Shown here: in pieces, positions 8,927-17,647 of the stretch
How positions within the stretch are numbered: the stretch's first letter is position 1
How the letters are laid out: each line of letters starts with the position of its first letter
From: Veillonella sp. AM51-8BH
GTDB lineage: Bacteria; Bacillota; Negativicutes; Veillonellales; Veillonellaceae
Assembly (NCBI RefSeq): GCF_003463825.1
Contig: NZ_QSDY01000020.1
Coordinates: 1-29,313, forward strand
DNA length: 29,313 nt
Reading direction: 5' to 3'
Made by a program: the position numbers and the translations under genes
Notes under the pieces: model-generated
What the model was told of the DNA's origin: nothing
Databases searched by the model: none
What the model saw: only the letters and a program-made list of their open reading frames with translations

Positions 8927-8960
8927 ATTATAAACAAATTTCTTTACTACATCAATGTAG
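8927..8960 (-). promoter_or_regulatory. Promoter and overlapping operator candidate of the ABC importer
   Basis: On the minus strand TTGATG (8950-8955), 17 bases, then TATAAT (8927-8932). The perfect palindrome CTACATCAATGTAG (8947-8960) covers the -35 hexamer, a usual place for a repressor. The predicted leader is only about 33 bases, too short for a T-box or other large riboswitch. Confidence 0.7.
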
Positions 8961-9018
8961 CAGATTAAAGTATTTTACATTTGTCCATTTATAGAACACA
9001 TTAAGATATGAAATCCTC

Positions 9019-9395
9019 TTATTTTTCGAGAGATGCTAACATGTCTTCTGTTAAATCATTAGCTGCTAAAATGTAGTCTTTAAGGGTCCCCTTATCAAGT
9101 GCTACCTTCATAACAGGTACTTCAAATGGATCGAGAATGACACACATTAAAATTTCACCCGTTACATAATAACCAACTACAGCTTCCCCTTCATCAGGAT
9201 CTAAAGTTTCACGCTTTACCGTTACACAGTATGGTTTCATGACCTGTGCTGCAGCTTCTGCTACTTCTTCACGATTAGCAATATATTCTTCAGCCTTTGT
9301 TTCAGGAATATCAAAGATATCGACCTTTACAGTCTTAACCTCTGTTGCCTCTCCCTTCGCTGCCTCTATGCTGCGCCTAAATCTGTTTGATTCAT
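9019..9395 (-). pseudogene. Hypothetical protein, probably frameshifted near its start
   Basis: An uninterrupted 73-aa frame starts at ATG 9240 but has no ribosome binding site, and the same frame stays open and protein-like upstream to about 9367 (GEATEVKTVKVDIFDIPETKAEEYIANREEV). An ATG at 9393-9395, with GAGG just upstream, begins MNQTDLGAA and hits a stop at once. One extra base at 9367-9369 (GCATAG to GCATTAG) joins the two into about 125 aa. I do not recognise the family. It is acidic with an alternating charged pattern, no membrane segment and no cysteine cluster. It follows the M18 aminopeptidase gene. Frameshift reconstruction is an inference; a true 73-aa protein is the alternative. 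Confidence 0.55.
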
Positions 9396-9413
9396 ATATA
9401 CCTCACATAGAAT

Positions 9414-9438
9414 GGACTTTCACCATTGGTGAAAGCCC
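9414..9438. other. Intercistronic hairpin without a T tract
   Basis: An 11-bp stem (9414-9424 with 9428-9438, one G-U pair on the minus-strand RNA) with a 3-base loop sits between the apeA-like stop codon (9446) and the next start (9393). No run of T follows on either strand, so it is not a standard terminator. It could be an RNA-stability or processing element, or could limit read-through. Confidence 0.6.
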
Positions 9439-9445
9439 CATAATT

Positions 9446-10837
9446 TTAGATTGATTCATCAGCTGCATTTAAAAATGCCACATAGCATTGTTTTGCTTCG
9501 TAAATATCCGCCTTGGATGTAACCTCCCATGGAGCATGCATGCTAAGCACAGCCACGCCACAGTCGATAACATTCATACCATATAAGGCCATGATATACG
9601 CAATGGTACCACCACCGCCAAGGTCGACTTTACCAAGTTCAGCTGTTTGGTATGTTACATTGTTAGATTCCATAACACGACGAATGAAGCCCATATATTC
9701 AGCATTGGCATCATTAGAGCCAGATTTACCACGAGAACCAGTAAATTTATTGAATACAACACCCATACCTAGGTAAGATGCATTTTTCTTTTCGAATGCA
9801 GACGCATATAGCGGATCATAGCCGGCACTAACATCAGAGGATAACATACGAGAATTTTCCAATGTGCGTCGTACACTTACAGAATTAGGTTTACCCATAA
9901 GTGTGAGAACTTCTGCTACTGAGTTTTCAAAGAATCGAGATTGCATACCTGTAGCACCAACAGAACCAATTTCCTCTTTATCTACAAGCAGACAACAAGT
10001 AGTACGTTTAACATTGTCTACTTCAAGCATAGCCACTAAAGATGTGTATGCGCATACGCGATCGTCTTGACCATAGGCCATAACCATGGAACGATCAAAG
10101 CCCATATCACGCGCCTTACCTGCTGGTACAATTTCAAGCTCTGCAGATAATAAATCACGTTCTACAAAACCATATTCTTTTTCAAGAAGGTTGTTAATAA
10201 ATTTAGTAACCCCTTCTTTTTCTTCATCTTTTACAGGACGACTGCCTATAAGTAAATCAAGGGCTTCCCCTTCAATTACCTTAGCTGCATTCTTTTGCAT
10301 TTGCTCTTGTCCCAAATGCGGTAACAAGTCTGTAATGCAGAATACAGGATCATTTTCGTTATCCCCAATATTGATGTTGATACGAGTACCATCTGTTTTT
10401 ACTACAACGCCATGAATAGCAAGAGGCATAGCAACCCAATGGTATTTTTTAATGCCTCCATAGTAATGAGTATCCCAAAATAGAAGATTGCTATCTTCAT
10501 ATTGTGGATTTTGCTTTACATCGATGCGTGGAGAATCGATATGAGCACCTAAGATATTCATACCTAATTCAATATCGTCAGTACCAATATTAAATAAAGC
10601 GATGGATTTATCCATATGTGTGTAATAAATCTTGTCCCCTGCTTTAATTGGTGTATGGGATTTAATAATATCTTTTAAATTTACATATCCTTTTGCTTCT
10701 GCAAATTCAACGGCCTGTACAACACATTCACGTTCTGTTTTACCATTATCTAAAAATTGACGATACGTATCACTTAGGGCATATACCTTTTCCATAGTGG
10801 CATCGTCGTAATTATGCCATGCATATTTGCGTTCCAT
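9446..10837 (-). CDS. M18 family metallo-aminopeptidase, ApeA-like
   Basis: A 463-aa cytosolic zinc aminopeptidase trimming N-terminal residues from peptides. Metal and catalytic motifs of M18 are all visible: AHIDSPR near residue 97 (His and Asp ligand), GQDDRVCAY near 260, LVDKEEIGS near 288 (catalytic Glu pair), SSDVSAGYDP near 338 and LSMHAPWE near 439 (last His ligand). A glycine-rich DLGGGGTIA precedes the end. Length fits the longer aminopeptidase-I subgroup of about 460 aa. The start ATG 10837 is preceded by GAAAGGAT. It follows the zinc-ribbon gene by 70 bases. A second M18 enzyme of the shorter subgroup lies at 23007-24352. Confidence 0.94.
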   Translation of the reverse strand: MERKYAWHNYDDATMEKVYALSDTYRQFLDNGKTERECVVQAVEFAEAKGYVNLKDIIKSHTPIKAGDKIYYTHMDKSIALFNIGTDDIELGMNILGAHIDSPRIDVKQNPQYEDSNLLFWDTHYYGGIKKYHWVAMPLAIHGVVVKTDGTRININIGDNENDPVFCITDLLPHLGQEQMQKNAAKVIEGEALDLLIGSRPVKDEEKEGVTKFINNLLEKEYGFVERDLLSAELEIVPAGKARDMGFDRSMVMAYGQDDRVCAYTSLVAMLEVDNVKRTTCCLLVDKEEIGSVGATGMQSRFFENSVAEVLTLMGKPNSVSVRRTLENSRMLSSDVSAGYDPLYASAFEKKNASYLGMGVVFNKFTGSRGKSGSNDANAEYMGFIRRVMESNNVTYQTAELGKVDLGGGGTIAYIMALYGMNVIDCGVAVLSMHAPWEVTSKADIYEAKQCYVAFLNAADESI

Positions 10838-10907
10838 AATCTATCCTTTCTAAATGCTCACAAGCTAATAATTAAGAAACTATAGATGTGAACAGGAATT
10901 AATAAAA

Positions 10908-11261
10908 TTATTTTTGGCGGTCCTTTTCAAGTTCCGCCCGGCGAAATTCCAAATATTTTCGCTCTTTCTCTCGATTAATTTCAGACTTCTGAGTATATAG
11001 AGAACGAATTTCGTCCGTACAATGAGTCAATACCTTTGTAACGTAGAATTTAGTACTGCCGGACTTAATCGTATATTTTCCAACTTTAAGTTGCACTGCA
11101 AAATCGCCATGTTTAGGACAAACGCCTATAGCGAGATGCTTATCACCTTGCAATCGTTCTGGCCGCGTCATTTCCAAGCGGGTCTGACAATACGGGCAGA
11201 ATGATAATCGAACCCTTCTATCATGAACAATGCGCTTCTTTTCAGGGAAGTTCTCATACAT
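10908..11261 (-). CDS. Hypothetical zinc-ribbon protein
   Basis: 117 aa, highly charged. A probable metal site is formed by Cys22-x2-Cys25 and Cys48-x2-His51. The C-terminal third is rich in Lys, Glu and Arg and probably a long helix or coiled coil. No membrane segment or signal peptide. I do not recognise a named family. The gene starts 8 bases after the exonuclease stop with no clear ribosome binding site, so it may be translated by coupling. Its place behind a DEDDh nuclease suggests, but does not show, a role with nucleic acid. Confidence 0.75.
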   Translation of the reverse strand: MYENFPEKKRIVHDRRVRLSFCPYCQTRLEMTRPERLQGDKHLAIGVCPKHGDFAVQLKVGKYTIKSGSTKFYVTKVLTHCTDEIRSLYTQKSEINREKERKYLEFRRAELEKDRQK

Positions 11262-11269
11262 AAAGAACG

Positions 11270-11890
11270 TTAAATTGGTGGATATAAGAAAGGATTACTA
11301 CTTTCCTTTCGAATTAGATCATAATGTAAAATACCTTGTTGTATATCTAGCTTTTGACATATATGAGCCGTAAATACAGCATCATGCAATGCGTTATGAG
11401 CAGACAAATGCTCTGTCGATATATTGAGATCCTCCATAGCATGTGCCACAGAATATTGCTGATTTGTACCATATCGTTGATAGGCATAAATCATTTGTGC
11501 ATCCACCCATTGATCATAAGATAAAGCTTTCATCTTATGAAGCATAAGATTTTCTCTTAAGATAAGAATATCATCAGAGCCCCAAGACAGTAACATATAT
11601 TCATTACCGCACCAATTTTGAAAGTGCTGCATAGCCGTCTTAAAAGGCACACCATGATAGAGTTCTCGTGATGTAATACCTGTCAATTCACGGACATGTT
11701 TATGCATCCGTGGCAGGTATTGTGGTTTGATGAACATCGTAAAATGATCTACAATGTCCATCTTTTCATTCAGTTTTACCGCTCCGATTTGAATGATTTC
11801 CCCTGTTAGTGGCATTTTTGTGCGCTTCATAAAGCTAATGTCATTGCTATAGGGTTGATTCCACTCTAAATCAAATACAATATAGTTCAT
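11270..11890 (-). CDS. DEDDh 3'-5' exonuclease
   Basis: A 206-aa protein of the RNase T/DNA polymerase III epsilon exonuclease superfamily. ExoI motif FDLEWNQ gives Asp7 and Glu9; an IIQIGAVKLNE strand follows. The last motif has the HX4D signature, SAHNALHDAVFTA, near residue 165, assigning it to the DEDDh branch. This suggests Mg-dependent hydrolysis of single-stranded DNA or RNA ends, but the true substrate is unknown. It begins 4 bases after the heptosyltransferase stop, at the end of the heptose gene run, so it shares transcription with LPS genes for no obvious functional reason. Confidence 0.88.
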   Translation of the reverse strand: MNYIVFDLEWNQPYSNDISFMKRTKMPLTGEIIQIGAVKLNEKMDIVDHFTMFIKPQYLPRMHKHVRELTGITSRELYHGVPFKTAMQHFQNWCGNEYMLLSWGSDDILILRENLMLHKMKALSYDQWVDAQMIYAYQRYGTNQQYSVAHAMEDLNISTEHLSAHNALHDAVFTAHICQKLDIQQGILHYDLIRKESSNPFLYPPI

Positions 11891-11894
11891 ATGT

Positions 11895-12935
11895 TTATTT
11901 CGATTCTGAAAGCAACGTTTCCGCCGCTTTAATAACCTGTTCTTCAGAAATTACGGACAAGCCTTTGTAATTTCCTTCTTTAATAATCTTCTTCATGCTT
12001 TTACCAACCTCATAGGAGTCCATCGTTTCAAGAACGATAGCATGAGCTTGGTACGGACCATAAAAGAATGGGTTTGATGGACCGTAAAGCGCCACAATTG
12101 GCACCTTTTGGCTGATGGCCACATGCATAGGACCAGAGTCATTTGTAATCAATAGATTACAGCGGCTCATTGCCGCCGCCAACGGTCCTAACTGGAATTT
12201 TCCGGTAGCCACAATCGGTTTCGTTTCCATTTGTTCTACTACAGGTTGCACCATTTCGAGATCCATAGGGCCACCAAAGAATACTGTTTTATACCCTAAA
12301 TGACCCAAATAATCAGCTACATGGGCAAATCGTTCAGCAGGCCAGCGTTTCTCAGGAACAGCACTACCAATATTAAAACCGATGAGCGTATCACTATCTG
12401 TTAAACCATGACTAGCATAGAACTCCTGAGCCTCACGGTGCCATGCCTCACAAGTTTCAATATGTAAACCAGAGTTAGAAATATCCGTTACACCTAATTG
12501 CTCCAGTACATTGATGTACATATCTGCAGCGTGGCGAGTTTTACGATCTAAACGCGTATACTTAGTCATAAATGGTCTAAATAGGAAATGACTCATCCCC
12601 GTTGTAATAGGGGCATGTATTTTCCAGGCTAAATAAGATGTGCGTTCATTGGGATGTAAATTGATAACGATATCAGGTTTACCCTTTGCATTAATCTCTC
12701 GAGCTACCTCATTGAGCCCAGAAATACTATTATGACGCCCCTTTTTATCTACAACGATAAGTTCATCAATATTCGGATTATACTGCATTACTTGTTTCAA
12801 TTTTTCATCTATTACATACGTAATATGGCTATGTGGTGCCGCTTTGCGAAGCACTTCTAAAAAAGGAGTTGTTAATATAACGTCTCCTAAGTGCATAAGA
12901 AAGGTGACCACAATGCGTTTATAATCAAGTTCCAT
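11895..12935 (-). CDS. Glycosyltransferase family 9, heptosyltransferase II-like
   Basis: A 346-aa GT-B fold enzyme predicted to add an L,D-heptose from ADP-heptose to the growing LPS inner core on the cytoplasmic face of the inner membrane. The N-terminal domain starts RIVVTFLMHLGDVILTTPFLEVLRK, with the GDV loop of the family. The C-terminal nucleotide-binding domain holds IGFNIGSAVPEKRWPAERFA near 183, FFGGPMDLE, and LLITNDSGPMHVAISQKVPIVALYGPSNP near 260-290, the ADP-binding signature. Its start overlaps the stop of the heptosyltransferase I gene, so the two are translationally coupled. Adding the second heptose (WaaF-like) is the natural guess; the acceptor is not proven. Confidence 0.85.
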   Translation of the reverse strand: MELDYKRIVVTFLMHLGDVILTTPFLEVLRKAAPHSHITYVIDEKLKQVMQYNPNIDELIVVDKKGRHNSISGLNEVAREINAKGKPDIVINLHPNERTSYLAWKIHAPITTGMSHFLFRPFMTKYTRLDRKTRHAADMYINVLEQLGVTDISNSGLHIETCEAWHREAQEFYASHGLTDSDTLIGFNIGSAVPEKRWPAERFAHVADYLGHLGYKTVFFGGPMDLEMVQPVVEQMETKPIVATGKFQLGPLAAAMSRCNLLITNDSGPMHVAISQKVPIVALYGPSNPFFYGPYQAHAIVLETMDSYEVGKSMKKIIKEGNYKGLSVISEEQVIKAAETLLSESK

Positions 12936-13954
12936 TATAGTTCCTTTCCAATTACTTGCTCATATACAGACCACACAGCATCTACAGGAATTTGAGCCAT
13001 ACAATCAGGATCATCTACTAATGGCTGTTCAGGTGTAGCCTTTGATGTAGGTGAAATAATAAGATGTACATGACTCCCTCCATATGGACCAGTTCGTTTT
13101 GGAGATGTGGTTCCAAATAATGCAATCAAAGGCCGCTTCAAAGCATTAGCAATATGCAAAGGGCCCGTATCAGCACTGATGAAAATTTCACAATGTCGAA
13201 TCAACTCAATTAGCTCTGGCATGGATGTAGACCCCACTAGGTTGATGAGATTCTTATTTTTCACATAGTTTTCTATGAAAGCTCCTTTTTCTGCATCATC
13301 TGGAGCACCAGCAATAACTACTTTTTTACCTGATTCACATAAGCGGATACATAGCTCGCCAAAGTTAAGAAGTGGCCATTCCTTAACAATCCAGCGAGCA
13401 CCTGGTACAACTACTACATATTCATCTTCTACACCATGAGATTGTAACTTATGCTTAACGGACTTCTCCGCCTCCACATAAGCAGGCATAGGAAACTCTA
13501 CCCCTTCTACATCGCCCCCAAGAGCACGTACGGTATCGAGGTATCGTTCAATAACATGATCGTATTTATGTTCACCAACAAGTGCTTTATTAACTAAATT
13601 ACTGCCTTCACGAAGCTCCCAGTAGCCATATTTTTCAGGCGCACCAGATAATAATGATACAATGGCGCTCTTTGCAATACATTGAAGGTCTAAAGTCATA
13701 TCAAAATGACGGCTATGTAAATCCTTACGTAACTGCCATAAATAAGCAGGCTTTTTAAGTTGTTTCTTGTCGATAATGATTACATCATCTACCCATGGTT
13801 TACCAGGTAGGAGACTCTCAAATTGTTCATGAATAGCCCATGTAATATGCGCATCAGGCCAATTTTTACGTACTGCATACAAGGTAGGCAATGCATGAAT
13901 CACATCACCTAAAGAACTCATCTTAATGATGAGTATATTCTTGTAATCTTTCAT
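12935..13954 (-). CDS. waaC: LPS heptosyltransferase I-like glycosyltransferase (GT9)
   Basis: A 339-aa GT9 enzyme predicted to attach the first heptose to Kdo of lipid A-Kdo. The start MKDYKNILIIKMSSLGDVIHALPTL matches WaaC, where the loop SSLGDV is characteristic; LDLQCIAKSA near 110 and the ADP-binding part EIFISADTGPLHIANALKRPLIALFGTTSPKRTGPYG near 260-295 support this. I chose ATG 13954 because GGGAGG lies 6 bases upstream; the open frame extends 9 codons further without a site. It lies 92 bases after gmhB and overlaps the next heptosyltransferase gene. Confidence 0.88.
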   Translation of the reverse strand: MKDYKNILIIKMSSLGDVIHALPTLYAVRKNWPDAHITWAIHEQFESLLPGKPWVDDVIIIDKKQLKKPAYLWQLRKDLHSRHFDMTLDLQCIAKSAIVSLLSGAPEKYGYWELREGSNLVNKALVGEHKYDHVIERYLDTVRALGGDVEGVEFPMPAYVEAEKSVKHKLQSHGVEDEYVVVVPGARWIVKEWPLLNFGELCIRLCESGKKVVIAGAPDDAEKGAFIENYVKNKNLINLVGSTSMPELIELIRHCEIFISADTGPLHIANALKRPLIALFGTTSPKRTGPYGGSHVHLIISPTSKATPEQPLVDDPDCMAQIPVDAVWSVYEQVIGKEL

Positions 13955-14046
13955 ATAGCCTCCCAAAATACAACACCACAACTAAAAAGCCCCATAACAC
14001 CGTTGAATCTGATTTAATCTAAAGTAAACGTAAAATAAATAATGGA

Positions 14047-14541
14047 CTAAATAATAGTCTTAATAAAATCTAACAAATTTGTACCTGTAAATAGATAGCC
14101 TTTTACACCAGCCGCTTCTGCTGCATCAACATCGCGCTGACTATCGCCAATAAGGAAACTACTTTTAGGGTCTACATCATAATCCTTAATAGCTTGATTA
14201 ATCATACCAGGCTTTGGCTTTCTACATTCACAATCGACGGCATAAAGAGGTACAGAGCCTTCTTTATGGTGAGGGCAATAATAAAAATGTAAAATTGGTG
14301 CCCCACTACGATCTAGTTCATGAGCCATGTGATCATGTAAAATCTGAACATCAGATTCCTTATAATAACCTCTAGCTACACCACTTTGATTTGTCACTAC
14401 AATGAGATCATAGCCCTTGCTATACGCATAAGCTAGTGCCTCTTTAGCTCCATCTACCCACTCTAAATCACTGATTTTATATAGATAGCTAACATCTTTG
14501 TTGATAACACCATCGCGATCTAAAAATAATACCTTGCGCAT
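14047..14541 (-). CDS. gmhB: D-glycero-D-manno-heptose 1,7-bisphosphate 7-phosphatase
   Basis: Removes the 7-phosphate of heptose bisphosphate, the step between the kinase and adenylyltransferase reactions of HldE. A 164-aa HAD enzyme: FLDRDGVINKD gives the nucleophile Asp8 and acid/base Asp10; VTNQSG at 49-54 is motif II; GDSQRDVDAA at 132-141 is motif IV. The GmhB zinc site is visible as Cys89, His91, Cys104 and Cys106, which separates it from histidinol phosphatases without zinc. Its ATG overlaps the hldD stop codon by one base (TAATG), so the two are translationally coupled. Confidence 0.95.
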   Translation of the reverse strand: MRKVLFLDRDGVINKDVSYLYKISDLEWVDGAKEALAYAYSKGYDLIVVTNQSGVARGYYKESDVQILHDHMAHELDRSGAPILHFYYCPHHKEGSVPLYAVDCECRKPKPGMINQAIKDYDVDPKSSFLIGDSQRDVDAAEAAGVKGYLFTGTNLLDFIKTII

Positions 14542-15506
14542 TAACGTAAATACCCTTCGTTATTATCGAGTAATTCACAATATTCTTTAACAGCGTCTTC
14601 CATTTTATGGAACCCTTTATCATAACCAGCAGCCAATAATTTAGTAGTATCAGCCTCTGTAAAGCTTTGGTATTTACCTTTTAATACCTCTGGGAATGGA
14701 ATGTATTCAATTTTACCTTTGCCGTTGTAGTCAATAACAGCTTGCATAAATTGATTAAAGCTATGAGCATTACCTGTACCACAGTTGAAAGTACCAGAAA
14801 TTTCAGGATGTTCCCAGAAATAGAAGTTTACATTAACTACGTCTTTAACATAGATAAAGTCACGTGTTTGACCACCATCTTCGTAGCCATCTGTACCTTC
14901 AAATAGATTGATAATACCAGTTTCTTTATTTTTATAGAACATTTGGCGAACTAAGGAAGCCATTTTATCTTTATGAGCTTCATTAGGACCATATACGTTA
15001 AAGTAACGTAAGCCTACTACTTGAGCTGTATATTCACCTTCATATTTACGCACATAGCGGTCGAACAACAATTTGGAGTACGCATATGGGTTAAGTGCTT
15101 CTTCAGCTTCTGGTTTTTCTACGAAACCATTGGTACCATTACCATAAGTAGATGCAGAGGATGCATAGATAAATGGAATGCGACGGTCTTGGCAATAATG
15201 GAATAGATTTTTAGAACCTTCATAGTTGTTCTTCATCATGTATTTGCCATTATATTCCATTGTGTCCGCACAAGCACCTTCGTGGAATACAACTTCGATA
15301 GGACCTACATCGAATGAACCATCAGCGATAGCACAATCAAAATCATCACAATCGATATAATCCAAGAATTCTAAATTTTGAATATTTCGGATTTTACGAC
15401 CATCTGTAAGATCATCAACAATAAGAATATCTGTACGACCACGGTCATTTAATGCTTTTACAATGTTACTGCCAATAAAACCAGCACCGCCTGTTACGAT
15501 AATCAT
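14541..15506 (-). CDS. hldD: ADP-glycero-manno-heptose 6-epimerase
   Basis: Last step of ADP-heptose synthesis: inverts C6 of ADP-D-glycero-D-manno-heptose to the L,D form used by heptosyltransferases. A 321-aa extended SDR enzyme with NAD(P)-binding GGAGFIGSN at 6-14, catalytic Tyr141-x3-Lys145 (YAYSK), and family segments DDLTDGRKIRN, FHEGACADTMEYNG, RYFNVYGPNE and TRDFIYVKDVVNVN. Length is normal. Its start overlaps the hldE stop by 4 bases. Confidence 0.96.
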   Translation of the reverse strand: MIIVTGGAGFIGSNIVKALNDRGRTDILIVDDLTDGRKIRNIQNLEFLDYIDCDDFDCAIADGSFDVGPIEVVFHEGACADTMEYNGKYMMKNNYEGSKNLFHYCQDRRIPFIYASSASTYGNGTNGFVEKPEAEEALNPYAYSKLLFDRYVRKYEGEYTAQVVGLRYFNVYGPNEAHKDKMASLVRQMFYKNKETGIINLFEGTDGYEDGGQTRDFIYVKDVVNVNFYFWEHPEISGTFNCGTGNAHSFNQFMQAVIDYNGKGKIEYIPFPEVLKGKYQSFTEADTTKLLAAGYDKGFHKMEDAVKEYCELLDNNEGYLR

Positions 15507-16981
15507 AATTTACCCTCCTTAGCCATAGTAGCTATTTTCCCTACAATATCAGATGTAGAGTAACCTTCTTTAAATGAAAGCACCTCTACATGATCTACGG
15601 ACTCACGTCCAATAATGTCTTCTATCTTATAATCGCCGCCCTTAACAAGCGTATTAGGACGTAAATAAGCTAATAGTTCAGCTGGTGTATCCTCTTCGAA
15701 TAACACCACACCATCAATACAACGCAATGCGCTTAATAATGCAGCTCTATCCTCTTCACGTACGATGGGACGCGTTTCCCCTTTTAGGCGTCTAACAGAA
15801 GCATCGGAATTTAATCCAATAATTAAATGGTCGCCTAACTGAGCCGCCTCTTGTAAATACGTAATATGTCCACGATGAAGAATATCAAAACAACCATTAG
15901 TAAACACAACAGTTTCACCTTTGTTTTGCCATTGTGCAATAAGCTGCTTCATCTCTTCTTTTGTGTATAAAGGTTTAGATTGAACACTATGCTTATAAGA
16001 ATGCCATAAATCCAATAGTTCAGATCGATGGATTGGATATGTGCCCACCTTAGATACGACAATGCCCGCAGCACCATTTGCAATATGTAATGCCAAACGC
16101 ATAGATAGACCACTAGCAAGGCATGTCATCATCATAGATACAACCGTATCGCCTGCACCACTTACATCGAATACCTCTTGTTGTGTAGCCGGATTATGCC
16201 ATGTGCGTCCATCCTTTGCAATAACAGTAATCCCTTTTGCAGACCGTGTAGCCACAATATATTCTAAATCAACATTAGCCAGTACTGACTTAGCTGCCTC
16301 TACGATGGTGGTATCATCGTTAGCTAACTTATGACCTACACATTCACCTAGTTCTTTTACATTCGGTGTAATACAGGTTGCACCATTATATTTAGACCAA
16401 TCTGAACCTTTAGGATCAACAATGGTTTGTACACCATACGCCTTAGCTAAACTAAAGATTTTTTTAAGCAATGTTGGTGTACAAACGCCTTTGCCATAGT
16501 CAGATACAACAATACCATCGATACCAGCCTTACAAAGATTTTCTAGCCAAGCAGACAGTCGTTTCTCTTCCTCACTTGTTAAATCTGTAATCGTTTCAAA
16601 ATCAAGACGCATCATCTGTTGTCGATCGCCTAGAATACGCATTTTAGTAATGGTAGAACGATTATCACTCGTTAATAAACCTGTTGTATCAATCTTATCA
16701 GCCTTTAGCAATTGTTGTAATAAACGACCATGGTCATCATTACCAGCAATAGCACCAAGATATACTGTGCAATCTATATTTGATAGGTTCGACGCAACAT
16801 TACCAGCGCCACCAAGCACTTCTTTCATCTTTGCCACGCGGTTTACAGGAACCGGTGCTTCCGGAGAAATACGACTTACATCACCAAAAACATAACGATC
16901 TACCATCACATCACCTATAACGGCAATCTTTAGATTGGGTAGTTGCTTTGTTAAAAATTGATTAATGGTAGCATTTATCAT
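15503..16981 (-). CDS. hldE: Bifunctional heptose-7-P kinase / heptose-1-P adenylyltransferase
   Basis: Two activities in one 492-aa chain. Residues 1 to about 325 are a PfkB/ribokinase-type kinase that phosphorylates heptose-7-P at C1: GGAGNVA at 57-63, and FDVSGAGDTV with the GAGD anion hole and catalytic Asp at 275-279. Residues about 355-492 are a cytidylyltransferase-like domain that adds AMP: TNGCFDILHRGH at 361-372 with the HxGH motif, and VKGGDY. Start ATG 16981 follows AGGTGG; the open frame reaches 17044 without a site. It is the fused form known from many Gram-negatives. It lies 96 bases after gmhA and overlaps hldD by 4 bases. Confidence 0.96.
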   Translation of the reverse strand: MINATINQFLTKQLPNLKIAVIGDVMVDRYVFGDVSRISPEAPVPVNRVAKMKEVLGGAGNVASNLSNIDCTVYLGAIAGNDDHGRLLQQLLKADKIDTTGLLTSDNRSTITKMRILGDRQQMMRLDFETITDLTSEEEKRLSAWLENLCKAGIDGIVVSDYGKGVCTPTLLKKIFSLAKAYGVQTIVDPKGSDWSKYNGATCITPNVKELGECVGHKLANDDTTIVEAAKSVLANVDLEYIVATRSAKGITVIAKDGRTWHNPATQQEVFDVSGAGDTVVSMMMTCLASGLSMRLALHIANGAAGIVVSKVGTYPIHRSELLDLWHSYKHSVQSKPLYTKEEMKQLIAQWQNKGETVVFTNGCFDILHRGHITYLQEAAQLGDHLIIGLNSDASVRRLKGETRPIVREEDRAALLSALRCIDGVVLFEEDTPAELLAYLRPNTLVKGGDYKIEDIIGRESVDHVEVLSFKEGYSTSDIVGKIATMAKEGKL

Positions 16982-17077
16982 AATCCACCTATTCCTTACC
17001 ACAATATACATGCATAACGACTTACATAAAATACTTGGCATCAAACATGTATCTATTTATACATAAGACCGTAACGG

Positions 17078-17647
17078 TTAATAATCTTCTTCAATAATTT
17101 CACACATGATATGACCAGCCAAAATGTGCATCTCTTGAATACGAGCTGTTACATTACTTGGAATGGCTAATGTAATATCACATAATTCAGCTAGCTTACC
17201 ACCGCCTTCTCCGGTGAAAGCAATGGTATGCATACCAATAGAACGGGCCATTTCTGCAGCTTTCACAACATTCTTGGAGTTCCCAGATGTAGAAATACCA
17301 ATAAGAACATCACCTGTACGGCCTAGTCCCTCTACTTGACGTGCAAAAACAGATTCAAAATCATAGTCATTGGCAATGGCTGTTAATGCAGATGTATCAG
17401 TAGTTAATGCAATGCCTGCAAGAGAGCGTCGTTCCTTTTTAAAGCGACAAATCAATTCCGCCGCTAAATGTTGCGAGTCCGCAGCAGAACCACCATTACC
17501 ACAGAATAAAATCTTATTGCCATTTTCTAAAGCCGCTTTACAGCGATATGCAATCTCTTGAATGGTATCCATATGCTCCATCGTTTTACCAAAGACTTCA
17601 AGATGCTCTGTAAAACGATCAGCAATGATTGGATTTAAATCAGTCAT
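17078..17647 (-). CDS. gmhA: Sedoheptulose-7-phosphate isomerase
   Basis: First committed step of ADP-heptose synthesis: sedoheptulose-7-P to D-glycero-D-manno-heptose-7-P. A 189-aa SIS-domain protein with CGNGGSAADSQHLAAEL at 49-65 and GISTSGNSKNV at 117-127. Zinc ligands known for GmhA map to His60, Glu64, Gln171 and His179, all present, so the enzyme looks active. The ATG overlaps the dipeptidase stop (TAATG), with AAGGAGAT as RBS inside the upstream gene's end. Confidence 0.95.
   Translation of the reverse strand: MTDLNPIIADRFTEHLEVFGKTMEHMDTIQEIAYRCKAALENGNKILFCGNGGSAADSQHLAAELICRFKKERRSLAGIALTTDTSALTAIANDYDFESVFARQVEGLGRTGDVLIGISTSGNSKNVVKAAEMARSIGMHTIAFTGEGGGKLAELCDITLAIPSNVTARIQEMHILAGHIMCEIIEEDY

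Noticed and set aside
8888..9018. A T-box or other riboswitch before the ABC importer
   Set aside because: The predicted start near 8920 leaves about 33 bases of leader, and no T-box sequence (TGGN-type or conserved stem) is present.
9239..9454. A 71-aa plus-strand open frame between genes
   Set aside because: Its opposite strand reads as the N-terminal part of the hypothetical gene at 9019-9395, and it has no start signals.
17047..17064. ATGTAT-6-ATACAT inverted repeat in the gmhA-hldE gap
   Set aside because: Short arms in AT-rich sequence; chance occurrence is likely and no promoter is associated.
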